DNA of 64,000 bases from JAAFIP01 sp963775085 (GCA_963775085.1 CAVZHO010000008.1:62001-126000); one strand, 5' to 3'; counted from the first letter of the stretch, positions 15,265 to 25,420 are shown. Notes: a model not told the origin generated them from the sequence alone. Made by a program: numbers and translations.

Positions 15265-17388
15265 ATGGTTGAAATTGAATTAGACGGTAAAAAAATAGAA
15301 GCCCTGGAAGGCAGCATGATTATTCAGGCTGCCGAGAAAGTGGGCACCTATATTCCGCATTTTTGCTACCACAAGAAACTCAGCGTCGCTGCCAACTGCC
15401 GCATGTGTCTGGTCGATGTGGAGAAGATGCCCAAGCCCATGCCAGCCTGTGCCACGCCGGTGAGCCAGGGCATGATTGTGCGCACCAAGAGCGACAAGGC
15501 CATCAAGGCGCAGCAGTCGGTGATGGAGTTTTTGCTGATCAACCATCCGCTCGATTGCCCGATTTGCGACCAGGGCGGTGAGTGTCAGTTGCAAGATTTA
15601 GCCGTGGGATATGGCGGCAGCGGATCGCGCTACGAAGAAGAAAAGCGCGTGGTCGCCGTCAAAGACGTGGGCCCACTCATCAGCATGCAGGAGATGACGC
15701 GCTGCATCCACTGCACACGCTGCGTCCGCTTTGGGCAAGAAGTCTCCGGCATTATGGAGCTGGGTATGCTGCACCGGGGTGAGCATGCCGAGATCACCAC
15801 CGTGGTGGGCGACACCGTGGATTCCGAGTTGTCGGGCAATATGATCGACATTTGCCCTGTCGGCGCGCTGACCAGCAAGCCCTTCCGCTACAGCGCCCGC
15901 ACCTGGGAGCTGGGCCGCCGCAAGTCCGTCAGCCCGCATGACTCCACCGGTGCCAACCTGATCGTTCAAGTCAAGGCCAACCAGGTGATGCGCGTGGTGC
16001 CGCTGGAAAACGAAGCCGTCAACGAATGCTGGATAGCCGACCGCGACCGCTTCAGCTACGAGGCTTTGAACGGCCCCGAGCGTTTGACTAAGCCCATGCT
16101 TAAGCAGGGTGGTGTCTGGAAAGAAGTAGATTGGCAAGCCGCACTCGAATACGTCGCCAATGGTCTCAAGCAAATCAAAGCCGACCACAGCGCCGCATCC
16201 ATAGGCGCGCTGGTTAGCCCGCACAGCACGGTGGAAGAGCTGTACTTGGCTGGCGCATTGGTGCGCGGGTTGGGCAGCGACAACATTGATTACCGCATGC
16301 GTAACGCAGAGTTCCCTGCCATCGAAGGTGTGCGTTACTTGGGCACACCGATAGCGTCTCTGTCGACCTTGCAGCGCGTGCTGGTGGTGGGCAGTAATCT
16401 GCGCAAGGACCATCCCCTGTTTGCACAGCGTATTCGCCAGGCAGTCCGCAAGGGTGGGGTGCTGGCAGCTATTAATTCAGTAGCCTATGACTGGGCGATG
16501 CCCGTCGCGCATAGCGTTATCGTGCCTGCTGCCCAATGGGCCCAGGCCTTGGCAGATGTGGCGGCTGCCATTGCGCTAGACAAGGGCGTTACGGCTCCTG
16601 CCGCTGGTAATGCAACCGACGCTGCCAAAGCCATTGCCAAGCTGTTGCTGGGCGGCGAACGCAAAGCCGTGCTCTTGGGCAACGCCGCAGCGCACCACGC
16701 CAATGCATCGTCCTTGTTGGCGCTGGCTAACTGGATCGGCGAGCAGACGGGTGCCAGCGTGGGCTACCTCACCGAAGCGGCCAACACCATCGGCGCGCAG
16801 CTTGCGGGTGCTGTGCCACAAAAAGGCGGCAAGAACGCCGCGCAGATGTTGGCCGGCGGTTTGCGCGTTGCCATCTTGCTCAATACCGAACCGAAGTTTG
16901 ACAGCGCCGCGCGCGCCGACATCCAAGCCGACATGGTCGTCACGCTCAGCCCCTTCAAAGCGAACATGGATTGCAGCGATGTGCTGCTGCCTATCGCGCC
17001 GTTCACCGAGACTGCCGGTACGTTTATCAATGCCGAAGGCCGTGTGCAGAGCTTTCACGGCGTCGTGAAACCTTTGGGCGATACCCGCCCCGCTTGGAAA
17101 GTACTGCGCGTGCTGGGCAATATGCTGGGTGTGCCGGGCTTTGAGTTTGAGTCGTCGCACGAGGTATTGGCTAAAGTCGTGAAAGCAGATACCGACTTTG
17201 TGCCCGCTGACAAACTGAGTAACGCTACTAAAGCGGCCATCCGCTTGGATATTGCAGCAGGCGAGCCCGCCAACGCCGCCATCTACCAGCTTGACAGCAT
17301 CGTGCGCCGCGCACCATCGCTGCAACTGACGGCAGATGCCAAAGCAGCTCCAGCAGCCTCACCTGCCCTGCAAGGAGTGCCAGCATGA
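15265..17388 (+). CDS. nuoG: NADH-quinone oxidoreductase subunit G
   Basis: The 75-kDa subunit with an N-terminal ferredoxin domain and a molybdopterin-oxidoreductase-like domain without cofactor. Ligands for the N1b [2Fe-2S] cluster are in FCYHKKLSVAANCRMC and PACATP (residues about 33-65). Those for N5 and N4 follow in CPICDQGGECQLQ, then CIHCTRCVRFG and ICPVGALTSKPF (residues about 95-205). The length is 707 residues. The C-terminal region is Ala-rich and variable. The stop overlaps nuoH as ATGA. Confidence 0.97.
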   Translation: MVEIELDGKKIEALEGSMIIQAAEKVGTYIPHFCYHKKLSVAANCRMCLVDVEKMPKPMPACATPVSQGMIVRTKSDKAIKAQQSVMEFLLINHPLDCPICDQGGECQLQDLAVGYGGSGSRYEEEKRVVAVKDVGPLISMQEMTRCIHCTRCVRFGQEVSGIMELGMLHRGEHAEITTVVGDTVDSELSGNMIDICPVGALTSKPFRYSARTWELGRRKSVSPHDSTGANLIVQVKANQVMRVVPLENEAVNECWIADRDRFSYEALNGPERLTKPMLKQGGVWKEVDWQAALEYVANGLKQIKADHSAASIGALVSPHSTVEELYLAGALVRGLGSDNIDYRMRNAEFPAIEGVRYLGTPIASLSTLQRVLVVGSNLRKDHPLFAQRIRQAVRKGGVLAAINSVAYDWAMPVAHSVIVPAAQWAQALADVAAAIALDKGVTAPAAGNATDAAKAIAKLLLGGERKAVLLGNAAAHHANASSLLALANWIGEQTGASVGYLTEAANTIGAQLAGAVPQKGGKNAAQMLAGGLRVAILLNTEPKFDSAARADIQADMVVTLSPFKANMDCSDVLLPIAPFTETAGTFINAEGRVQSFHGVVKPLGDTRPAWKVLRVLGNMLGVPGFEFESSHEVLAKVVKADTDFVPADKLSNATKAAIRLDIAAGEPANAAIYQLDSIVRRAPSLQLTADAKAAPAASPALQGVPA

Positions 17389-18467
17389 TCGACACGATAC
17401 ATGGCTTTGGCCAAGGCCTGCTCAGTGCCCCCTGGTGGGGCACGATGGCCTGGCCTGTGATCTGGAACCTGATCAAAATCATTTTGGTGGTGTTGCCCAT
17501 CATGGGCCTGGTGGCCTACCTCACGCTGTGGGAGCGCAAGGCCATTGGCTGGATGCAAATCCGCATTGGCCCGAATCGCGTAGGCCCGTTGGGTTTATTG
17601 CAACCGATTGCCGATGCCCTCAAGCTGCTGACCAAGGAAATCATTGTGCCCGCAGCGGCCAATAAAAGCCTGTTCTTCATCGGCCCCATCATGACCATCA
17701 TGCCCGCGCTCGCAGCCTGGGCGGTGGTGCCGTTTGGCCCTGAGGTGGCGTTGGCCAATATCAACGCGGGTCTGCTTTTTATCATGGCGATCACCTCGAT
17801 GGAAGTCTACGGCGTGATCATCGCGGGCTGGGCTTCCAACTCCAAATACGCTTTCCTGGGTGCGCTGCGCGCCTCCGCGCAAATGGTGAGCTATGAGATT
17901 GCCATGGGCTTTTGCCTGGTGGTGGTGCTGATGGTGTCGGCCTCGCTCAATATGACGGACATCGTGATGGGCCAGGCTACGGGTATGGCGGCAAGCAAGG
18001 GCTTTAACTTCCTGTCGTGGAACTGGCTGCCGCTGTTGCCGATCTTTGTGGTCTACATCATCTCGGGCATTGCCGAAACCAACCGCCATCCGTTTGACGT
18101 GGTCGAGGGCGAGTCGGAGATCGTTGCGGGTCACATGGTCGAATACTCGGGTATGGCCTTTGCCATGTTCTTCTTGGCCGAATACGCCAACATGATTTTG
18201 ATCTCCTGCATGGCCGCCATCATGTTCCTGGGCGGCTGGATTCCGCCGATGGACAGCGCCTTCTTCAACTGGATACCCGGTTGGATCTGGCTGGGTTTAA
18301 AAACCTTTGTCGTCGTCACCCTGTTCATCTGGGTGCGCGCTACCTTTCCGCGCTTTCGCTATGACCAGATCATGCGCTTGGGTTGGAAGATTTTTATTCC
18401 CGTCACCCTGGTGTGGCTGGTGGTGGTGGCTGCCTGGATGCAGACCTCATGGAATATTTGGAAATAA
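17385..18467 (+). CDS. nuoH: NADH-quinone oxidoreductase subunit H
   Basis: The membrane subunit joining the peripheral and membrane arms, which closes the quinone channel. The 360-residue protein has about eight membrane helices and the conserved loops ERKAIGWMQIRIGPNRVGP (residues about 46-64) and SGIAETNRHPFDVVEGESEIV (about 225-245), whose acidic residues are central to proton coupling. Confidence 0.98.
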   Translation: MIDTIHGFGQGLLSAPWWGTMAWPVIWNLIKIILVVLPIMGLVAYLTLWERKAIGWMQIRIGPNRVGPLGLLQPIADALKLLTKEIIVPAAANKSLFFIGPIMTIMPALAAWAVVPFGPEVALANINAGLLFIMAITSMEVYGVIIAGWASNSKYAFLGALRASAQMVSYEIAMGFCLVVVLMVSASLNMTDIVMGQATGMAASKGFNFLSWNWLPLLPIFVVYIISGIAETNRHPFDVVEGESEIVAGHMVEYSGMAFAMFFLAEYANMILISCMAAIMFLGGWIPPMDSAFFNWIPGWIWLGLKTFVVVTLFIWVRATFPRFRYDQIMRLGWKIFIPVTLVWLVVVAAWMQTSWNIWK

Positions 18468-18479
18468 AGAGCGCTTGCT

Positions 18480-18989
18480 ATGACTACCCTGGCCTCTCCC
18501 GCCTTCTCTCTTAAGGACTTCCTCAGCAGCTTCATGCTGATCGAGCTGTTCAAAGGCTTTGCCATGACCGGCAAGCATGCCTTTCGCCGCAAGATCACCG
18601 TGCAGTTCCCGGAAGAGAAAACCCCGCAGTCGCCGCGTTTTCGCGGGCTGCATGCCCTGCGCCGCTACGAAAACGGCGAAGAGCGCTGCATCGCCTGCAA
18701 ACTGTGCGAGGCCGTCTGCCCCGCGATGGCGATTACCATCGAGAGCGAAGTGCGCGACGACGGTAGTCGCCGCACCACGCGCTACGATATTGATTTGACC
18801 AAGTGCATCTTCTGCGGCTTCTGCGAAGAAAGCTGCCCGGTCGATTCCATCGTCGAAACCCACATTTTGGAGTACCACGGCGAAAAACGTGGCGACCTGT
18901 ACTTCACCAAAGACATGCTCTTGGCCGTCGGCGACCGCTACGAAAAAGAAATCGCCGCCAGCCGCGCGCAGGATGCCAAATACCGATAA
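18480..18989 (+). CDS. nuoI: NADH-quinone oxidoreductase subunit I
   Basis: Holds the two [4Fe-4S] clusters N6a and N6b on the way to N2. Two ferredoxin motifs are plain: CIACKLCEAVCP near residues 70-81 and CIFCGFCEESCP near 109-120, each followed by a distal Pro. The length is 169 residues. The amphipathic N-terminus (FMLIELFKGFAMTGKHAF) anchors it to the membrane. Confidence 0.98.
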   Translation: MTTLASPAFSLKDFLSSFMLIELFKGFAMTGKHAFRRKITVQFPEEKTPQSPRFRGLHALRRYENGEERCIACKLCEAVCPAMAITIESEVRDDGSRRTTRYDIDLTKCIFCGFCEESCPVDSIVETHILEYHGEKRGDLYFTKDMLLAVGDRYEKEIAASRAQDAKYR

Positions 18990-19010
18990 GCCCTTTTTGA
19001 AAAAATAACA

Positions 19011-19739
19011 ATGGATATCAAAACCGGTTTCTTCTACTTATTCTCCTTGGTGCTGCTGTTTGCAGCCTTCAAAGTGATTACCGCCCGCAGCCCGGTGCAT
19101 GCCGCGCTGTACCTGGTGCTGGCCTTCTTCCAGGCCGCCGCCATCTGGGTGCTGCTCAAGGCCGAGTTTTTGGCGATTGTGTTGGTACTCGTGTACGTGG
19201 GCGCGGTGATGGTGCTGTTCCTGTTTGTGGTGATGATGCTGGACATCAATACCGAGAGCATCCGGCAGGGTTTCTGGAAGCATTTTCCCTTGGCAGGTTT
19301 GGTTGGTGCCTTGATCGCGTTTGAAATGGCCCTGGTATTGATGGGCGGCTTTCGTCTGGCTGAAGAGCCCAAGACCGCTGTCGCGATTGCCGGGCAGGTG
19401 GCCAACACCAAAGAGTTGGGCAAGCTGATGTATACCCAGTACCTCTATCCGCTGGAGGTCGCAGCGGTGCTGTTGCTGGTGGCCATCATCGCCGCCATTG
19501 CCCTGACCTTGCGCGAACGCAAAGACAGCAAGTACGTCAATCCCGCCGACCAGGTGCGCGTGCAGGCGCGTGACCGGATGGAAATCATCAAGATAGATGC
19601 TACGAAAAAAGCAGCGCCTTATGTCCAAGATACAGGGACTACAGACTCAAATGCCTCTCAAATTGCGGCCAATGCAGCGCCTGTGTTGTCGGCTGCATCC
19701 GCAAGCCCCATGGCCCCCGCCCAAGGAGTAAAAGCATGA
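19011..19739 (+). CDS. nuoJ: NADH-quinone oxidoreductase subunit J, tail extended by C30
   Basis: A membrane subunit of the proton channel region. Five helices are visible up to about residue 160, including YVGAVMVLFLFVVMMLDI, the conserved pi-bulge helix. The 242-residue length is at the long end for the family because of a hydrophilic tail. Residues about 195-217 of that tail (DATKKAAPYVQDTGTTDSN) are the translation of a C30 repeat, in reverse orientation. The stop overlaps nuoK as ATGA. Confidence 0.96.
   Translation: MDIKTGFFYLFSLVLLFAAFKVITARSPVHAALYLVLAFFQAAAIWVLLKAEFLAIVLVLVYVGAVMVLFLFVVMMLDINTESIRQGFWKHFPLAGLVGALIAFEMALVLMGGFRLAEEPKTAVAIAGQVANTKELGKLMYTQYLYPLEVAAVLLLVAIIAAIALTLRERKDSKYVNPADQVRVQARDRMEIIKIDATKKAAPYVQDTGTTDSNASQIAANAAPVLSAASASPMAPAQGVKA
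19595..19661 (-). repeat. C30 repeat copy 7, in the nuoJ tail
   Basis: Reverse orientation, with GTCC, nine bases and GGAC exact, and extended to ATGCCTCT-CAAA like copy 12. It is read in the frame AAPYVQDTGTT. A 3-bp difference lies between the core and the CTACG side. Confidence 0.75.
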
Positions 19740-20044
19740 CCTTAACGCTCGGCCATTACCTCTCTTTGGGCGCCATGCTGTTCGCCCTGTCGGTGATTGG
19801 CATCTTTTTAAACCGCAAGAACATCATTATTTTGCTGATGGCCATTGAGCTGATGCTGTTGGCCGTCAACATGAACTTTGTGGCCTTCTCGCACTATCTG
19901 GGCGACTTGCACGGCCAGGTGTTCGTGTTCTTTATTCTCACCGTGGCAGCAGCAGAGTCGGCCATTGGCTTGGCTATTTTGGTCTTGCTGTTTCGAAACA
20001 ACGCCTCGATTGCGGCGGACGAACTCAACACGCTCAAAGGCTAA
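19736..20044 (+). CDS. nuoK: NADH-quinone oxidoreductase subunit K
   Basis: A small antiporter-like (MrpC-type) membrane subunit with three helices. The 102-residue protein has the conserved GIFLNRKNIIILLMAIELMLLAVN split over helix 2, with its buried Glu, and FFILTVAAAESAIGLAILV in helix 3. Overlapped with nuoJ by 4 bp. Confidence 0.98.
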   Translation: MTLTLGHYLSLGAMLFALSVIGIFLNRKNIIILLMAIELMLLAVNMNFVAFSHYLGDLHGQVFVFFILTVAAAESAIGLAILVLLFRNNASIAADELNTLKG

Positions 20045-20052
20045 CGAACAAC

Positions 20053-22083
20053 ATGAGCGCAACTTTGAATGCTTCTACCCTGCTGGCCGTGCCCCTGGCA
20101 CCACTGGTGGGTTCCCTGATCGCGGGCGTGCTGGGCACGCAGTTTGGTGGCAACTGGATTGGCCGCCGCGCCAGCCATTTCTTCACCATCCTGGGCGTGT
20201 TTATTGCCATGGTGATCTCGTTCCAGACCCTGCTGGCCGTGATCGACGGTGCGCGCTTTAACCAGACCATTTACGAGTGGATGGTGATCGGCAGCCTGAA
20301 AATGGAAGTCGGTTTTTTGGTCGACGGCCTGACCGCCATGATGATGTGCGTAGTGACCTTTGTCTCGCTCATGGTGCACATCTACACCATTGGCTATATG
20401 GAAGAAGACGAGGGCTATAACCGTTTCTTCTCCTACATTTCGCTGTTCACCTTCTCCATGCTGATGCTGGTGATGAGCAACAACCTGCTGCAACTGTTCT
20501 TTGGCTGGGAAGCCGTGGGCTTGGTGTCGTATCTGCTGATTGGTTTTTGGTACAACAAGCCGACCGCCATTTTTGCCAACATGAAAGCCTTCTTGGTCAA
20601 CCGTGTCGGTGACTTTGGCTTTATCCTGGGCATTGGTTTGATCGTCGCCTTTGCAGGTACTTTGAGCTATGCCGAAGTGTTTGCCAAAGCGGGCGAACTG
20701 GCCAAGCTCAGTTTCCCCGGTACCGACTGGATGCTGATCACCGTGATTTGCATTTGCCTGTTTATCGGCGCGATGGGCAAGTCGGCCCAGTTTCCGCTGC
20801 ATGTCTGGCTGCCCGATTCCATGGAAGGCCCCACGCCGATCTCGGCACTGATCCACGCGGCGACGATGGTGACAGCGGGTATTTTTATGGTGGCGCGCAT
20901 GTCACCGTTGTTTGAGCTGAGTGATACGGCTTTGAGCTTTATCTTGATCGTCGGTTCGATCACAGCCTTGTTCATGGGCTTTTTGGGGATCATCCAAAAC
21001 GACATCAAACGGGTGGTGGCGTACTCCACGCTGTCGCAGTTGGGTTATATGACGGTAGCGCTGGGCGCATCGGCCTATTCGGTGGCGGTGTTCCATTTGA
21101 TGACGCATGCGTTCTTTAAAGCCTTGCTGTTCCTTGGCGCAGGCTCGGTCATCATGGGTGTGCACCATAACCAGGATATTCGCTGGATGGGTGGGCTACG
21201 CAAATACATGCCCATCACATGGATCACCTCCTTGCTCGGCTCACTGGCGTTAATCGGTACGCCGTTGTTTGCTGGTTTCTACTCCAAAGACAGCATCATT
21301 GAAGCGGTGCACTTTAGTAAGTTGTACGGTGCAGGTTTTGCCCATTTCGCCGTGTTGGCGGGCGTGTTCATTACGGCGTTTTATTCCTTCCGCATGTACT
21401 TCCTGGTCTTCCATGGCCCCGAGCGTTACGACCAAAACACCGATGCGCACCATGATGAGCACCATGGGCATGACGATCACGGCCACGGCCATAGTGCCAA
21501 GCCCCATGAGTCGCCTTGGGTGGTGACCGCGCCCTTGATTTTATTGGCCATTCCATCGGTGGTGATTGGTTATATGGCCATCGGCCCGATGCTGTTTGGT
21601 GATTTCTTCAAAGACTCCATTTTTGTCGATGCTGCCAAGCATGTGGGCATGCAGGAGCTGGCCAAGGAGTTCCATGGCGCAGCGCAAATGGCTTTGCACG
21701 GTTTGTCTACCTTACCTTTCTGGCTGGCGGTCAGCGGTGTGGCCTTGGCCTACTACATGTACATCATCAACCCCGCCTTGCCCGCCAAGATCAAAGCCCG
21801 TGTCGAGCCGATCTACGCCTTGCTGGAGAATAAATACTATATGGACTGGTTTAACGAGAACGTGCTGGCCCGCGGCGCCCGCATGTTGGGCGTGGGCCTA
21901 TGGAAGGGCGGCGACCAGACCCTGATTGACGGCGGATTGGTCAATGGCTCGTGGAAGTTGATCGGCCTGGTCTCGGGCCTGGTGCGCCGCGCGCAAACCG
22001 GGTTTATCTACCACTACGCCTTGGTGATGATTCTCGGCCTGTTTGTGTTGATGACGTACTTCGTCTTCGGTTTCAACAAATAA
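20053..22083 (+). CDS. nuoL: NADH-quinone oxidoreductase subunit L
   Basis: The distal antiporter-like proton-pumping subunit. The 676-residue protein has the NADH-Ubi-oxidoreductase core (WEAVGLVSYLLIGFW, KSAQFPLHVWLPDSMEGPTPISALIHAATMV) and the C-terminal lateral helix. A His-rich loop (DAHHDEHHGHDDHGHGH) lies near residues 465-482; such loops occur in other betaproteobacterial NuoL proteins and may bind metal. Confidence 0.98.
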   Translation: MSATLNASTLLAVPLAPLVGSLIAGVLGTQFGGNWIGRRASHFFTILGVFIAMVISFQTLLAVIDGARFNQTIYEWMVIGSLKMEVGFLVDGLTAMMMCVVTFVSLMVHIYTIGYMEEDEGYNRFFSYISLFTFSMLMLVMSNNLLQLFFGWEAVGLVSYLLIGFWYNKPTAIFANMKAFLVNRVGDFGFILGIGLIVAFAGTLSYAEVFAKAGELAKLSFPGTDWMLITVICICLFIGAMGKSAQFPLHVWLPDSMEGPTPISALIHAATMVTAGIFMVARMSPLFELSDTALSFILIVGSITALFMGFLGIIQNDIKRVVAYSTLSQLGYMTVALGASAYSVAVFHLMTHAFFKALLFLGAGSVIMGVHHNQDIRWMGGLRKYMPITWITSLLGSLALIGTPLFAGFYSKDSIIEAVHFSKLYGAGFAHFAVLAGVFITAFYSFRMYFLVFHGPERYDQNTDAHHDEHHGHDDHGHGHSAKPHESPWVVTAPLILLAIPSVVIGYMAIGPMLFGDFFKDSIFVDAAKHVGMQELAKEFHGAAQMALHGLSTLPFWLAVSGVALAYYMYIINPALPAKIKARVEPIYALLENKYYMDWFNENVLARGARMLGVGLWKGGDQTLIDGGLVNGSWKLIGLVSGLVRRAQTGFIYHYALVMILGLFVLMTYFVFGFNK

Positions 22084-22101
22084 GAAATAGGAATAATAAA
22101 A

Positions 22102-23577
22102 ATGGGTTTGTTGAGCCTCGTAATTTGGATGCCGATCGCTTTCGGCGTACTGCTGCTGGCCTTGGGTCGTGACGACCAGGCGCGCACCGTACGCTGGGTG
22201 GCCTTGTTGGGTGCATTGGTCAGCTTCTTGGCTACACTGCCGCTGTACAGCGGTTTCAAGCTGGGCACGTCGGCCATGCAGTTTGTAGAAAAAGCGCCGT
22301 GGATTGAGCGCTTTAATGTCAACTACCACCTGGGCCTGGACGGCATCTCGTTCTGGTTTGTGCCGCTCACCGCGTTTATCACCGTTGTGGTCGTGCTGTC
22401 GGCCTGGGAGGCCATCACAGAGCGCGTCAACCAGTACATGGGCGCGTTCTTGATTTTGAGCGGCTTGATGATTGGCGTGTTTTGCGCGCTGGACGGTATT
22501 TTGTTCTACGTATTCTTCGAGGCCACGCTGATACCCATGTACCTCATCATCGGTATTTGGGGCGGGCCCAACAAAATCTACGCGGCCTTCAAGTTCTTTT
22601 TGTACACCTTGCTCGGCTCACTCCTGATGCTGATTGCGTTGATATTTTTGTACACCAAGTCGGGCGGCAGTTTTGACATCTTGACATGGCACAAAATGCC
22701 GTTGAGCGCCAGTGCCCAAACCTTGGTCTTCTTTGCCTTCCTCTCGGCCTTTGCGGTCAAGGTGCCGATGTGGCCGGTGCACACCTGGTTGCCCGATGTG
22801 CACGTCGAGGCCCCCACAGGTGGCTCGGCCGTGCTGGCGGCCATCATGCTGAAGCTCGGTGCCTACGGCTTCCTGCGTTTTTCCATGCCCATCACGCCCG
22901 ACGCGGCGCATGAATACGCCTGGCTGATGATTGCCCTGTCCCTGATTGCCGTGGTCTATGTCGGCCTGGTCGCCATGGTACAGGAAGACATGAAAAAGCT
23001 GGTGGCCTATTCATCGGTGGCGCACATGGGTTTCGTCACGCTCGGCTTCTTTATCTTCAACGACCTGGGTGTCGCAGGCGGCATTGTGCAGATGATTGCC
23101 CACGCCTTTGTGTCGGCCGCCATGTTCCTGTGCATCGGCGTGCTGTACGACCGCGTGCATTCGCGCGAGATTGCCAGCTACGGCGGCGTGGTCAACACCA
23201 TGCCCAAGTTTGCTGCGCTCGGCCTGTTCTTTGCCATGGCCAACTGCGGCTTGCCGGGCACGGCGGGTTTTGTGGGTGAGTGGATGGTGATTCTGGGTGG
23301 CGTCAAGTTCAACTTCTGGATCGGCTTTGCCGCCGCCTCGGCCTTGATCTTTGGCGCGGCCTACACACTGTGGATGTTCAAGCGTGTGTACTTGGGCCCG
23401 GTCACCAATGACGACGTCAAGGGCCTGACCGACATCAACCCGCGTGAGTTCCTCATGCTCGGCTTGCTGGCCGCTGCCACGCTGTGGATGGGTCTGTACC
23501 CCAAGCCCTTTACCGACATCATGAACAGCTCGGTGGCAGACTTGCTCAAGCACGTCGCGCTGACCAAACTCAACTGA
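22102..23577 (+). CDS. nuoM: NADH-quinone oxidoreductase subunit M
   Basis: The second antiporter-like subunit. The 491 residues include FEATLIPMYLIIGIWGG (with the conserved Glu of helix 5), FAVKVPMWPVHTWLPDVHVEAPTGGS split around residues 215-240 (with the conserved Lys) and KKLVAYSSVAHMGF. About 14 membrane helices. Spaced 18 bp from nuoL. Confidence 0.98.
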   Translation: MGLLSLVIWMPIAFGVLLLALGRDDQARTVRWVALLGALVSFLATLPLYSGFKLGTSAMQFVEKAPWIERFNVNYHLGLDGISFWFVPLTAFITVVVVLSAWEAITERVNQYMGAFLILSGLMIGVFCALDGILFYVFFEATLIPMYLIIGIWGGPNKIYAAFKFFLYTLLGSLLMLIALIFLYTKSGGSFDILTWHKMPLSASAQTLVFFAFLSAFAVKVPMWPVHTWLPDVHVEAPTGGSAVLAAIMLKLGAYGFLRFSMPITPDAAHEYAWLMIALSLIAVVYVGLVAMVQEDMKKLVAYSSVAHMGFVTLGFFIFNDLGVAGGIVQMIAHAFVSAAMFLCIGVLYDRVHSREIASYGGVVNTMPKFAALGLFFAMANCGLPGTAGFVGEWMVILGGVKFNFWIGFAAASALIFGAAYTLWMFKRVYLGPVTNDDVKGLTDINPREFLMLGLLAAATLWMGLYPKPFTDIMNSSVADLLKHVALTKLN

Positions 23578-23604
23578 TCCCAAGCCACACTGACGAGAAC
23601 GCAA

Positions 23605-25092
23605 ATGATAGATAAAGCCAGTTGGATTGCTGCTTACCCCGAGATCGTGCTGCTAGTGATGGCCTGCGTGATTTTGCTGGTAGACCTGTTCGTCAAGAGC
23701 CCACGCCGCACGCCCACCTATGTGCTGACCCTGCTCACCCTGGGCGTGGTGGCCCTGCTCAACGGTCTGTATGCCACGGGCGGCAACACCATCTATGGCT
23801 TTAGCAACATGGTGGTGAGCGACCCGATGGGCCATTGGCTCAAGTGTTTTGCCAGCATCGCCATGGCCGTGACCTTGGTGTATGGCCGCCCGTATGCGGC
23901 AGACCGTGGCATGCTGCGCGGTGGTGAGATGTTTACCCTGTCCATGTTTGCCCTGTTGGGCATGTGCGTGATGATCTCGGGCAACAACTTTTTGGTGATC
24001 TACATGGGGCTGGAGTTGCTCACGCTGTCGAGCTACGCCTTGGTCGCCTTGCGCCGCGACCATGCGCAGTCTACCGAGGCCGCGATGAAGTATTTTGTAC
24101 TGGGCGCACTGGCCAGTGGCTTCCTGCTCTACGGTTTGTCGATGATGTACGGTGCCACCGGATCGCTCGATATCGGCGCCGTGTTCAAGGCCATTTCTAC
24201 CGGGCAAATCAACAAGCAGGTGCTGGTGTTTGGTCTGGTGTTCGTGGTCTCTGGGCTGGCTTTCAAGCTCGGTGTGGTGCCCTTCCATATGTGGGTGCCC
24301 GATGTCTACCAGGGCGCGCCGACCTCGGTGACGTTGATGATTGGTGGTGCGCCCAAGCTGGCGGCCTTTGCCATCTGCATTCGATTGCTGGTAGAAGGCA
24401 TGTTGCCGCTGGCCTTTGACTGGCAGCAGATGCTGGTCATGCTGTCGATTGCCTCCCTGTTGGTGGGTAACCTGGCCGCGATTGCGCAAAGCAATATCAA
24501 GCGCATGTTGGCGTTCTCGACCATCTCGCAAATGGGCTTTTTGCTGCTGGGTCTGCTGGCCGGCGTGGTGCAGGGCAACACCAATGGCGCAGCTGCCGCC
24601 TACAGCGCCGCCATGTTCTACGCCATCACCTATGTGCTCACCACGTTGGCTACCTTTGGCATCATCTTGCTGCTCTCGCGTGAGGGTTTTGAGAGCGAAG
24701 AAATTTCTGACCTGGCCGGTCTGAACCAGCGCAGCCCCTTGTACGCTGCCATCATGGCGATTTGTATGTTTTCATTGGCCGGTGTGCCGCCGATGGTGGG
24801 CTTTTTTGCCAAGCTCAGTGTCTTGCAGCCCTTGCTTGACTCGCGCCAGCCGATGCTGATCGGTTTGGCGGTGTTTGCTGTGATGCTGTCCTTGGTGGGC
24901 GCGTTTTACTACCTGCGCGTGGTGAAAGTCATGTACTTTGATGCACCTGTTACGGCCACCTCCGTGGTGGCCTCGGCCGATGTGCGTATCGTGCTGTGCA
25001 TCAACGGCGCGTTGGTCTTGCTGCTGGGTATCTTCCCCAGTGGTTTGATGACGCTGTGCTTGCAGGCGATTGTCAAGACGCTGGGCAGCTAA
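23605..25092 (+). CDS. nuoN: NADH-quinone oxidoreductase subunit N
   Basis: The third antiporter-like subunit and last core complex I gene here. The 495 residues show YMGLELLTLSSYALVALRR, FKLGVVPFHMWVPDVYQGAPTS (key Lys) and KRMLAFSTISQMGFLLLG. With NuoA-N complete, the operon encodes the standard 14-subunit enzyme, which oxidises NADH and pumps protons. Confidence 0.98.
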   Translation: MIDKASWIAAYPEIVLLVMACVILLVDLFVKSPRRTPTYVLTLLTLGVVALLNGLYATGGNTIYGFSNMVVSDPMGHWLKCFASIAMAVTLVYGRPYAADRGMLRGGEMFTLSMFALLGMCVMISGNNFLVIYMGLELLTLSSYALVALRRDHAQSTEAAMKYFVLGALASGFLLYGLSMMYGATGSLDIGAVFKAISTGQINKQVLVFGLVFVVSGLAFKLGVVPFHMWVPDVYQGAPTSVTLMIGGAPKLAAFAICIRLLVEGMLPLAFDWQQMLVMLSIASLLVGNLAAIAQSNIKRMLAFSTISQMGFLLLGLLAGVVQGNTNGAAAAYSAAMFYAITYVLTTLATFGIILLLSREGFESEEISDLAGLNQRSPLYAAIMAICMFSLAGVPPMVGFFAKLSVLQPLLDSRQPMLIGLAVFAVMLSLVGAFYYLRVVKVMYFDAPVTATSVVASADVRIVLCINGALVLLLGIFPSGLMTLCLQAIVKTLGS

Positions 25093-25117
25093 CTGCGCAC
25101 GCGCCAGCACCTGCTTT

Positions 25118-25420
25118 ATGGGACAAAGTGCCTCCGTCTGGTTGGTGATAGCCGCAGCGCTAGTGGCTGCCAATTTGCCCTTTGTCTCGCAACGCATATT
25201 CGCCGTGATTCCCTTAGCCGCAGGTAAAAACCTCGCCGTGCGTTTGGTGGAGCTGGTCGTGCTGTATTTGATCGTCGGTGGCTTGGCGCTGTTGCTGGAG
25301 CAGCGGCTGGGGCAGATCGCTCCGCAGGGCTGGGAGTTTTACGCCATTACCGGCACGCTGTTCATCACCCTGGCTTTCCCCGGTTTTGTCTGGCGCTATT
25401 TGCTCAAGCACCGCGACTAA
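25118..25420 (+). CDS. DUF2818 family membrane protein
   Basis: A 100-residue protein starting MGQSASVWLVIAAALVAANLPF with three membrane helices (about residues 5-22, 40-63 and 72-95). It matches DUF2818, a family of unknown function which, as far as I recall, sits directly after nuoN in Burkholderiales. The position 25 bp after nuoN suggests a link to complex I assembly or stability, but this is inference. The start is placed at the ATG at 25118 because the upstream in-frame region overlaps nuoN and is not hydrophobic. Confidence 0.85.
   Translation: MGQSASVWLVIAAALVAANLPFVSQRIFAVIPLAAGKNLAVRLVELVVLYLIVGGLALLLEQRLGQIAPQGWEFYAITGTLFITLAFPGFVWRYLLKHRD

Noticed and set aside
16455..16485. GCAGCTATTAATTCAGTAGC in nuoG, similar to the right half of C30
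   Set aside because: The residues AAINSVAYDW match the normal NuoG protein and there is no left half.
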